64,000 nt of DNA from NCBI GenBank assembly GCA_016110215.1, contig JADWQD010000007.1, forward strand, positions 1,302,001-1,366,000, written 5' to 3'. Position 1 is the first letter of the stretch, and each line of letters begins with the position of its first letter. This DNA comes from Capronia americana (Eukaryota; Ascomycota; Eurotiomycetes; Chaetothyriales; Herpotrichiellaceae). A program made the translations under genes and the position numbers. Positions 12,276 through 22,145 of the stretch are shown here, piece by piece. The notes beneath the pieces were generated by a model that saw only the letters and a program-made list of their open reading frames with translations, searched no databases and was not told the DNA's origin.

Positions 12276-14295
12276 TTTGGCTCCTTGGAAATATGTCTTT
12301 ACGATATTGTTATTACTTAGTGGTATGGGTGGCGGGAGACTGGAGCATTGGCAAGAGGAGTGAGTGCCCGAGGGGAGAGAGTGGCCTTGTGTTTCTTGGG
12401 GTTGGATGTTTTACCGGAAAAGTCGACGGTGTACGAATCAAGAGAAATTGAGCCGCTACCGTGTACTTGCTCTCTGTGGTGAAGTTGCCCTCCAGCTGCG
12501 ATTGTCGACCTCCAGCAGCGCAGCCATACGACCAGTTCGGGCACCGTTTTTGTGGTCAACCGTTCACGTGCCGAGCACAAGGTGCAATGCAGACGTTCAG
12601 CGAGTCCGACAGACGGATCCTTGCCAGCGCATCACTAGATCGAGATTACGATGCTAGTTCAAACCTCGTCCAAACTCTCTCAGTGTGTCCAACTGACGCC
12701 GCGTCGCAGGGTGACTAGTGAAGGTTCTGGTCCAGGTTGGCGGTAAGCAAGCACGTTGAGTCAGCGCCGTAACGAACCAGCGGAGTCACACCACCCATCG
12801 ATCTGATGCGTACCAGCCGACGACATCTAGCGTCAAAAGGATCACCGAGCTACCCGTGCCCCGGGGAGGAAATCGTAATCGTGCCCGGAGCTTTCTCCCT
12901 GACGGGTCGTATCCGCCGGCCTACCGCGTCACTTTCAGGGTCGACAGCGAGTTTACTGTTGTCGCAAAAGTTTGTACGTATCCTGTTTGTGAACCGCTGA
13001 ACAGGCCTCTCTCAACCTGGAAATCCCTGCCAAGTCGCGACAGTGGACGGAATACCCAGTATGTACTCGTACTCGTACGGTATGCATCGCCAACACAGGA
13101 TCGGCGCTTGTTGAACGCAGACTACGGCAAGCTATCACTGGTGGCTGTAGGGCAGAGTTTCAGTTGGTCGACGCTAGGAGAACCACAGAGCTGGCAACAG
13201 AAACAGCGGGGCGACGGGCGAGGTCGGGGACTATCAGAACGAATCCATCGCTGTCAATTGGCTGCGTTGAAGTTCCGGCGTGCAGTGCCCCGAGTCGATT
13301 GGCCTCCGCGCACGACAGGGAGGGCTGTTTCATAACACGACAGGACGAGGCACAATACCTAAGACAGTTTCTGTCCTGCGTGCCTGCGCTCCACGATTGC
13401 GAGACCACCAAAGATGTACTGTGATGCCTGTTTGACGGTGTGCGTGAGTCTCAGCTCATCGAGAGACGGAATACTACTGCTCGGGTTTGCTCTGCGTGGT
13501 TTCTTGGGATGCCCGCGACTCCGTGCACAGGCAGGTACGGAGGACTGTTCTGCGATCTCCCCGGAGTAGTCCGCCATCTGCATCTGCCCGGCAAGATCCA
13601 AGATGCAAAGATGGGGCAGAGCAAATCAGAAAGACGAGTGTCAGGACTCCAAACACGCCAATAGACGGAGGCTCGGATGGGCCTCGACCTGAGATTCCTG
13701 CCTGCCCACCCACTTCCACGTCCAAGTAATCGGTACGACCCAGTAGTACCAGTATCCTGCTCTCATGGTCACCACTCGCTCGTCCTCAGGGTCAACTGAC
13801 TGAAGGACGGAGTGGACGGGACAGAGACGCAGGCCCTTCACGCGCACGAGCTCCATGCATTTTCTCCTCAACTGCCCCACCAGGGGATTACGTCAGAGTG
13901 GTTGAAGGGCGTCCACAATGGCAGGGGGCTGTGGTTGTCGCATGCAGGCCCTTCCAGCAGGATCATGCCATTTCTTGTCCGCCGCCTGTGGTCGAAACCT
14001 CGCCCCCTACTCGTACACTCTGGTTCTGACAGAAATCAGATCTCTGTCTGGGATCTGATACGCACTGCGAGATTACCGGATCATCAGACTTGCATCGACC
14101 TTTGGCATAGGCCAGTCTGGCAGCCAATTGAGGGAGAGCAGCTGTAACGCCGTTAGGCCTTGGACGCCCTGCTCCCGTGCTTGCCGCGCAGCTGGTAGCA
14201 GCGACGCACACCGTCGTCATCGAGGCGCTTGGTGGCGTGGCCTGGACCGGTCGATGGATCCTTCCAGACGCGACCAGCGCCAAACTGCTACGGTG

Positions 14296-14325
14296 CAAGC
14301 CCCCCGCCCCGCCCCCCCCCCCCAA
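14296..14325 (+). repeat. Cytosine run (G-rich on the minus strand)
   Basis: Several runs of four or more C residues, including one of about twelve, lie together here. The minus strand could form a G-quadruplex. It is also a common place for sequencing length errors. Confidence 0.7.
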
Positions 14326-17300
14326 TCGCCAACCACAGCCAGTCTCAGGGGGCCAAAGTCGCAACGGTTGATCTCCATCTTTAAGCGGCCCCTGTCGCAT
14401 CTGCTGGCTCTTTGAGTTTACGATTTCCACCGATACCGTCGCTTCCAACGATGGCTGCTGGTCCCCAAGTTACCACGCCCACATCGGAGCCGGTGACATC
14501 CAAGCGCCCTGGAAATAACCGGCTCTATCGTGCCCCATGTCTCTCTACAATGCATTCTCTGTACGAGCCTCGAGTTTGAAAATTCCCTTGAAATCTCGTC
14601 GCCTTTTGGAATTCTCTTCCGATATACAAGTACGGCCTCCTCCTCAGGGGAGCAGGCGCCATACCGTAAACCGCGCCTCCACCACGCTAAGCGAGCTGCG
14701 CAAACAAGATTGACAACAGCTCCAACGGCACAACACCCGGAACTTGACTTTTCTGTGCCCGGACAACTAGCGTCGCGCTTCGCCTTGTATCTAGTTGATC
14801 TGCCTGCATGTGCACTGCGGACTACGTACATACCAACGGCGCAACCGGAGAATTGTCAGCTGCACATCTTGAAATACGAAGGCCCTTATTTCGGCGGTTG
14901 TGCTGGAGAGCAAGTGTCTCTATGAGTACTCGTATACGGGACTCGGAGTGCTTCTGTTCCGGCGGATGCTCACCTTTTGTGCTCTTAACCGTACCCGCAA
15001 ATACCTGCCGCGCGCGATTGCTCATATTTGGCTAAGCGTGATCGAGGATCGACCTCTTCGAGTTGCCCGTTCGATTGAACTTGCTGCCCGTGCTCTGTGG
15101 CGTTTTACCCGAGATGAGCTTCCTTCGAAGCGAGATGTGAGCGTCTCGAAGAGGACAAAAAGTCGTCGGCGGCCTCGAAAGAAGCCGTCAATGTGGCCCC
15201 AGAGCTTGCAAGACACGTCGCCCTCAGCGATGCGCCCCTTGCGCCACACCATGCCTGGTCTGCGCTTGCAGCCGTCTTGTCTCAGTACGAGGTAGCCTGA
15301 GTCTTGTGGCGGGATCTCTTCCGGGCCATGCGAGATACTCGTACTGCTCGACGAGGTGAGCCTCCACGACAAATTGACTCCATCAAGCGCAGTTCACGAA
15401 TCGAATAGCCCCGGCCCTATACCGAAAACATCATAACATCGCACCGAGAGGGCCAATCAGTCCAGGGACTCCACTGCCCTGCTGATCTGGTGTCCTCAGA
15501 CATGTCCGATTTCAGAGCCGTGCATGTCCCAAGAATGAAGACAATCCCCAGCTACGGGGTCGTTGTTGCAACTTACGCGCCAATGAACGATCTGTTGGAT
15601 CAAATTGTCAGAAAGGGCTAAATTATTGGCAGCAGCCTACTAACGGCGATTGCCCAGCGGAGCCACAAGCGTTCCCCGTCTGAGTTTTTGTACTCCAACC
15701 TCATACCACTGTTGACGGCACTATCATCTGGCATCGGCAACAACAATGGTCCTGACTCGGACTCTCACAGGCGCCGCGCTCTGGATGTGACAGAGCATTC
15801 ACACCACGGTGTTTCCCACCCATCAGTTACTGACTTTCCTACCCCAGTGAAGGTGATCTCCCTTCCAGCCCTGACGACGAGCCTTCACTGCTGTCGTAGC
15901 CACCTTTTGCTTGGTGAGGCAGCGAAGCGGCCGATGGCAACAAGTGACGTTTGCTAGAGCTAAAGCGACCAACCTGCTTCGCCTAACTAATCAGTCTGTG
16001 CATTGGGTATGCTTCCGCGTATGTTTAAGTCATCCGCTGTGCCCAACGCAGGCGGTCAGTTTTGTACTAGTGGTGACTCTGGTCTTTGATCTGCACGGCG
16101 ACCCATGGTCAAGTTTCAGCCTCTAACATGACTCAAGCATTTGAGACAGAAACAGGGTCTGATACCATCAGATCATCTGTCACAAGATTGACCAGGCATC
16201 GACCAGGTGATGATGCTACGCCTGTGCATATGCTTTCTGTGTAAACAAGGCGCAAAATCACCGACAGTCTACGCATGCACACATCCCACACTGCAAACGA
16301 GCCGATGCGATGAAGCAGTCGATGTACTCGGATCAGGAGGCCAAGGTCTGACACAAATGCTGGGGGCCCTTTGTGGTGATCGCTAATGCGGCTTGCCAAC
16401 TGTGATCGACTCAAGGAGCGGCCGTTACCGACGCACGCTTCACCTCCTCACCCGCCTCGCCTCTGCGCTTCGCAGTCTAAGTGCCGAGTGGATTGCTGCG
16501 CATCGAGCCAAGTTATTGCCTCAGCGACACCAAGATCGGCGTGCACGGGGGTGTTCGCCTGCATTCCAATCCATCTCGTTCAGGCATCCGCTGTTAGGAA
16601 GTTCTGGTTGGTGCACTTTTCCATCTTATTCCTCCAGCGCCGATTGTCATGGGGCATTCCGTGGACGAATCAGTCCACGGCTGATCGACATAGCCAGTGA
16701 GCTTCACATGCAATGCAATGCGATGCGTGGGTTGTCAGATGCCAACAAAGCTAGGCTCGCCTACGACCGAGAAACGGCGGGCTATCAGTCCCATCAACGC
16801 GACTATCATACTACTCGTATGTAATCGTATCTGGAGACAGTATCAGAGATCGGAACTTTCCCTCCTATGAGCTTTCGAAGATCATGTCTGCTGATGTACC
16901 CGCATTGAGCCCGCATTGAGCGCGACGGCACATCTGTCGATCGCGAGACGTAGCCTCATGCGGCAGTTGAATGCTTTGGGAGTTGTGCAGGAGAAGAATG
17001 TCCATACACAGCAACCCCTTGCTTTTGCATTTTTGAATTGGCTAACCACTGAGATCGACGACAGGGGGTCTCTCTCTCTTTCTCCTCCACTTACGAAGCC
17101 GTGTAGGGGGCTTTTACAGTACTGTGTAGGACTTCTGGACTGCACGGCCTTGAACCTAAACCGCGGCCTCCACACCACTGAGGAGCTTCACTCTCCCTTT
17201 TTCCCTGGCGGATTCGGCGGTGCTCATCTGATCCTCGTCCTTGGTCGAAGATCAGAGGAAATGGTCAGGATGGTGATTTATGGCTTCCGCAACCATTCAG

Positions 17301-18035
17301 GCTGCCGGCCACCCCTGCACGCGTTTTGATACTATATACTCTGGCGAGTGCGATTGATAATGCTCAACACGCAAGCTTGAGAGTCCGTGATGGGCGATCT
17401 GGGAGATATCGCTCCTGCCCAACAGACTGACCATCACTACGTACGTGCTCTGTTCCCAGGAGAGAACGAATCCAAGACCCCCGCAACGTCATCGAGACTG
17501 GCATTGCCTAAGTGTCTAACTTGTCGAGGCCATTGACGAAGGAAAGATAGCCACGGAAACATCATGACCCCGAAAAAAATGAAGTGAGAGACAGTTGACG
17601 GTCACGAGGGTGCGGAATCTGGACGAGTATCATTATTCCCCTCCTCGTCTCTATTGCTCTACTATCTGACGGGGTGGCTCTCCATATAGTATTCGTTCAT
17701 GTACATTAGCTGACGCTATGCATGAAAAGCCACTGCTCACTGGCGCTGTATGTCGAGCCACCACGACCTCAGTCCCACGTTCGATACTACCTTGCTTGAT
17801 GCCGAGATGAGAGAGGGCCTCTTCTTCCCCCGAAAATTCAGACCATCATCAACATCAGCGCAAAGGAATCCCCATTGTGCATAATGACAGGTGCCGTGAG
17901 CCGGTCGTGTTGCGATTACGAGCCAATGGCTTGTTTTTCCCCCTTTTATCCTTGTGGTAAAGACGCCATCGTTCTGTCTTCAATCTCGGTTGAAGGGTGT
18001 ATATGCGTTGCCGATGGTCTCTGTGGATACGTATT

Positions 18036-18133
18036 GCCGCCATTTCAACGACTTCGCAACGAAACCTCCTGAGAAAGAACTGGAAGCCGCCCTTTCAACG
18101 ACTTCACAACGAAACCTCCAGAGAAAGAACTGG
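18036..18133 (+). repeat. 50-bp tandem duplication
   Basis: A 50-bp unit starting GCCGCC and containing TTTCAACGACTTC occurs twice in tandem (18036-18085 and 18086-18133) with only a few differences. No gene overlaps it convincingly. The period is not a multiple of three, which argues against a coding repeat. Confidence 0.8.
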
Positions 18134-18646
18134 CTATCGCAAGGTGATGAGACGAAGCTTCGCTAGCGATACATCCACACATTCCTCCCGATCTCCAATC
18201 GAGACATGATCGATTGTCGACTTGATTTCTCGGATCACAAGTAGACCGGTGATGCAGCTCTTGCCAGGCAAAGAGACACTCTTGAGTTAGTGTACGCATT
18301 TCCTTGTGACCTTCAGACCAGTCGTCGGCGCAAAGAACCTTCTGTTCGGCGGCGAGGCTCTGTCGCAGCCTTGTAGTTTCGTGCTTAGCAGCAATGCGTT
18401 TATTCTGCCTTGTCATTGCGTTTCCGAGTTCTTCTTGTGCCGCTCTCTTCTGTCACAGATCGATTGACCACGTGCGCCTCACTCGACAGACCTCATGGAT
18501 CAAACGAAGACATCTATCTATCTTGCAAGCTGCCTCATGGCAGCAATGAGGCTCGCTGCACATTCGTGCGGAGCTGTCCGCTTCTGCCGTTGGCTTGAAG
18601 CTGTCGGCAGCGCATTGCTTGCGGCGGTTCTCCGCCCTGATCAAAG

Positions 18647-18655
18647 TATATATAA
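18647..18655 (+). promoter_or_regulatory. TATA box of the small Zn2Cys6 gene
   Basis: TATATATAA lies 120 bp upstream of the ATG at 18775, a usual distance for a fungal TATA element. Confidence 0.6.
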
Positions 18656-18774
18656 CGTCGAGGACATCCCCAGCCCGCAGTTTTCCCGCCGGAACAGACA
18701 GACTGCGACCCCGAACTTCTCGAGCGCAACACCTCAACTCCCCTTCGCAGCGTGCGTCTATCTCTTTTCAAAGC

Positions 18775-19754
18775 ATGTCTCACCCAGGGTACTTCTCCAG
18801 GGCTCGGTCGAAAGGTAGCAAGCTCGGCTACTATCGTGCATCTGTGGCGTGCGGTAAGCAAATTGAGATCCCGTGCGAAAAAGAGAAAGAAAAAATCTAT
18901 CATCCCAGGAACTGTACAGTGAGTGAGTGGCTCATGCGTGGTTATGTAAGGTAGACCGGTGCCGAAAGCGAAAGGCGAGGTGCATGCCCTCGAGCGCGGA
19001 TCCCTTGGGCGGGTGTGCGAATTGCGTCCGTCTGGGCTACCCGTGCGTCGTGGTCAAGGTCGAGGTCATGGAAGCGCTCGACGCGCTGGGCGAGCAGGGC
19101 ACGCCCGAGAATATTCTACAGGTTCAGAAGCTCATCGGTATCTGTGTCCCCGTCCCCCTCGACGTCTCTCTGGGCGGCGTGTCGTTTTGAGATCTGGTCT
19201 CTAATAAATACATTATGGCAGGCCATGTCAAGGACGGGGTGTTTACAGAGCAGCGAGACGGCGGGTGCTATCATGCCAGTGGCTATGACCATCCGTCGGA
19301 GTTGCAGGCGAGGCTTGTCGCATCCACCGCGCAGGCTCTCGGACAGCGTGGACAACTTTCACATTCAGGTAACCCCGTCTACGACTGTTCAGTGTCACAG
19401 CTGGGCTACCCGACAGACTTTGATCCAGGGCTGTTTGCTTCCACAGTTGACTGGTCATCATCCCGCCTGAACCTGTCGCCTGGGATGGTAGAAGGCGCAA
19501 ATCATCAGGACACAGCTGGCTCGACCTCCCCGCCCCAGACATCCGCGAATATCCCAGGAGGACAGCTACGTGAGTCTGCACTCTATGGTTCAGGAACATG
19601 GCGACCGCCCAGCGCGCCGGATCGAGATGATTTTCAGCGTGCTGTCGATTTCTCTTCTGCCGATACGCAGACATGGACGGATGTTTCTACGGTCCTTGCA
19701 GCGTTTCAGCCTCTCTCTTCAACAAATGCATCCTCGATGACCATTCTTCGCTAA
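18775..19754 (+). CDS. Small Zn2Cys6 transcription factor
   Basis: Probable nuclear, sequence-specific regulator. Three exons are inferred: 18775-18853, 18955-19137 and 19222-19754, summing to 264 aa. The first intron (GTAAGC...TAG) splits the zinc cluster: exon 1 supplies SVAC and exon 2 continues DRCRKRKARC. The joined cluster is C-X2-C-X6-C-X10-C-X2-C-X6-C, ending in GYPC. The second intron is GTATCT...CAG. The rest is Ser/Gly/Pro-rich and shows no fungal-specific TF middle domain, so the protein is much shorter than typical members (about 600-900 aa). It ends 46 bp from the stop of the convergent amidohydrolase gene, and a permease follows beyond that. This placement suggests, but does not prove, that it regulates those genes. 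A TATA box lies at 18647. Confidence 0.85.
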
Positions 19755-19800
19755 GTCACCATCGCAAGCTAGCGAAATTTTTTTTCTCGTTCTACACATG

Positions 19801-21283
19801 TCAGGATGCGGCCCTCCTCAATTGCTCATCGTACCGCAGGACACTTTCGAGCAGGACCTGGGCGCCGCGAGCACTGGCAGATCGGCATGTCAGCTCTCAT
19901 TCTAGCAAAGGACCGGAACGGGGTCGGGAGTCCTGCGGAAACTTACCACTGTTCTGGAGAGGTGTATTCGTCGGGATGGTGCGAGATGCCACCCTTGGAC
20001 GGCACGAAGATCATGCTCGTTGGAACTCTATCGCTCGTGTGGACGCTGTCGTGTCCGGCACCGGCCACCATTTCCTTTACGCCGTCCTCGCCTGCTACGT
20101 TGATTGCTGCTTCCCTTACACAGCTGATGCAGTCCGGATGGAACTGCACGGCGGGGCTGTTCCAAATGTCTTGGAGTTCCACTGTGCACTTGTTGGCCTG
20201 GGCAATTCGCCCGAACTCGGCCGTGGTTTCCGCTATCATGGCTTCTCGAACCTCGCTGGAATGGTGGCTCAAGTCCACGCTGAAAACGACTTTATGAGGC
20301 ACCGTGGCTGGAGATTGGGGCCACGAGTTAATGACCCCCACTGTCGACAGGCCGTTGGCCGCGAGGGCTATCTCCTCGACACGCGATATCATCCGAGCAG
20401 CAGACGTCAGAGCACATGCTCGGCGGGCCATCGGGCATGTGCCTGAATGCTGGTTCTCCCCGTGGACGGTCACGATGAGCCATCCCATGCTCTGGACGCC
20501 GGTTACGATCCCGACCTTCTTTCCCTCGTCTTCCAAGATCGGACCCTGCTCGATATGCAACTCGAAGTGGGAACTCAACGGGTTGGCCTTGTACGACGCA
20601 GGGACCGTCCCCAAAAACCCGATTCGCTCCAGTTCGCTCTTCATGGTCACTGCCTTTGTCTTGTCCTCGGCGGCGGGGAGCGCGTGAGCAAAGTCCAGCG
20701 TGTATCGACCCGACCAGACGCCCGAGGACACCATGCCTGTGTTGAATCGCGCCCCTTCCTCATTCGTCCAGTCGATGACTGTGATCGGCGCATACGACTT
20801 GTGCCCGTTCTCCTCGAGGACCCGCAGGATCTCAATGCCAGCGAGCACCCCGAGGATGCCGTCGTAGCGACCGCCGGCCGGCTGCGTGTCGAGATGACTG
20901 CCGATTCCAATCGGCGGGACTGACGAGGAAGCCCCCGGACGCGTGGCGAAGATGTTGCCCATCTCGTCCACTTTCACGCCGCAGCCGAGGGACTTGACCG
21001 TCGAGATGTACCACTCGCGCACGGCTTTGTCCAGGTCGGTCAGTGCGAGGCGCCGAATACCCCCGTCCGGGGTGGCGCCCCACTGTGCGGTGTTGTGGAT
21101 TTCATCCCAGAGGCGTTTCTCATTGACTCGGTAGGGGGGAATGGTGCCCTCGGTCGCCGCTGCGAAGGTCCGCACAGATCTGTGCGTGAGGGGAGGTGTC
21201 CTATCCAGAATCGAGGAGACACTCGACTTCGTCTTGGCGAGCAAGGGGCGAAGCATTCGCGACTGGCAGGGTAACAACATCAT
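19801..21283 (-). CDS. M20-family N-carbamoyl-amino-acid / allantoate amidohydrolase (Zn-dependent amidase)
   Basis: It hydrolyses the carbamoyl or ureido amide of compounds such as N-carbamoyl amino acids, beta-ureidopropionate or allantoate, releasing CO2 and ammonia. Two exons, 19947-21283 and 19801-19873, give 469 aa. The intron (donor GTAAGT, acceptor CAG) adds the expected C-terminal helix ending YDEQLRRAAS; without it the protein would stop early. Family motifs are GSHLDTQPAGGRYDG (metal ligands), EEGARF (bridging Glu) and HIEQGP. Later segments include GENQHSG, SVDLSHHS, AGAGHDS and FVPSKGGISHHP. The start is the first ATG of an ATG-ATG pair at 21283. The first 45 residues are basic and hydroxylated without acidic residues at the beginning (MMLLPCQSRMLRPLLAK), suggesting a mitochondrial targeting peptide. 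Substrate cannot be decided from sequence. It is divergent from a Dal5-type permease and convergent with a small Zn2Cys6 factor. Confidence 0.9.
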
Positions 21284-21698
21284 GGTGGACAGACTTGTCG
21301 ACAATTCTGCTGGACACAGTCCGTACCGTACGTCTTCAGCGAGTCGATCGGCGAACAAGGAAGGGATTTCTTATCAAAGTGGCATTTCCCTTTGCGGCTT
21401 TTGGATTGATCTGGCTATGCAGCCGCCTCCCTTTAGGATACCTATATCCGCCACCGGGTGTGGTTTGCCACTCGTCTGCTGAAGGATCTTGACAGCGGTT
21501 CAATGGACATAGAAACCCGCTGTCTATCGCGATTTCTGCGACTGCGTCCGAAAATGTATCCCAACATGGTCGGGAAAGTCCGTCACACAGAGACGTAGAC
21601 ACGTGCAACGTGGGAGGGACCTGCAGTATGCATCCGTTTCAGGAAGGAGACGAGGCGCGGGAGATAGTCCCAAATCCCCATCGCTCATACTCCGGTGC

Positions 21699-21866
21699 GG
21701 GACTGTATCTCTGGTCCTCCACCGCTCGATCGTTGGATCGTGCCATTCGCCCAACTTCGCTACCGACTATATCTTTCGTCCTCCACTCCCCGATCGTCGG
21801 ATGTTATCATTCGTCCATCGTCTTTCGGGACTGTATCTTCGGCCAAGTAGCGTCGGGACTGTATCT
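21699..21866 (+). repeat. 64-bp tandem minisatellite in the divergent promoter
   Basis: GGGACTGTATCT occurs exactly at 21699, 21827 and 21855, and as CCGACTATATCT at 21763. The first three starts are each exactly 64 bp apart. Within the units, CGATCGTYGGAT (21727, 21791), a GTCCTCCAC block and ATTCGYCCA also repeat in phase. The last copy is shortened to a 28-bp spacing. Confidence 0.8.
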
Positions 21867-22009
21867 TGAGCCACGGCCAGCACTACACGCGGGGTGGAGA
21901 TATGGCGGTTGATAGTATCTCTAATCGTTGTACCGGTTGAACCTGGGGTTCGTTAAAACCATTCAATTTCAGGTTCGACCATGATATGCGAGCAATTGCT
22001 CCAAAGAGC

Positions 22010-22016
22010 TATATAT
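22010..22016 (+). promoter_or_regulatory. TATA box of the permease gene
   Basis: TATATAT lies 130 bp before the permease ATG at 22146. Confidence 0.5.
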
Positions 22017-22145
22017 GCGGGCTCGAGACCATGACCGCCGCCCCAGCGCGAACAACCGAGTTTCGCAGCCCCCCAGACAGATTGATCCTCTAAGGTTTCG
22101 ACTCACGACGGTCCTTCTCGAGGGACTTGAAGCGCAGAACTAGCC

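Larger units (their letters stand above)
4440..16819. repeat. Dispersed TACTCGTA/TACGAGTA motif cluster
   Basis: I counted eleven copies in this stretch: 4440, 5861, 5874, 8789, 8977, 13064, 13070, 14008, 14927, 15336 and 16812. Only two others were found elsewhere (26638 and 52276). All are in noncoding sequence. Several extend to GTACGAGTACT. Chance would give about two in 64 kb and fewer than one in the 15-kb island. Confidence 0.65.
11860..18774. other. 6.9-kb gene-poor region downstream of nsdD
   Basis: No frame has recognisable protein character. The region begins with the nsdD 3' UTR, which contains a pair of hairpin-forming repeats (see 12166-12275). It has six copies of TACTCGTA (13064, 13070, 14008, 14927, 15336, 16812), a long cytosine run near 14300-14325 and a 50-bp tandem duplication at 18036-18133. 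The last 400 bp should contain the promoter of the Zn2Cys6 gene at 18775. I saw no transposase, reverse transcriptase or terminal repeats. Confidence 0.5.
21284..22145. promoter_or_regulatory. Shared divergent promoter of amidohydrolase and permease
   Basis: The 862-bp intergenic region carries a tandem minisatellite (21699-21866) and a TATATAT box on the permease side (22010-22016). HGATAR-type sites, which AreA-like nitrogen regulators bind, occur as TGATAG, AGATAG, CGATAG and TGATAA, but that number is close to chance for this length. Confidence 0.5.

Noticed and set aside
19673..20446. 257-codon plus-strand frame
   Set aside because: It overlaps the amidohydrolase coding region in antisense and has no domain.
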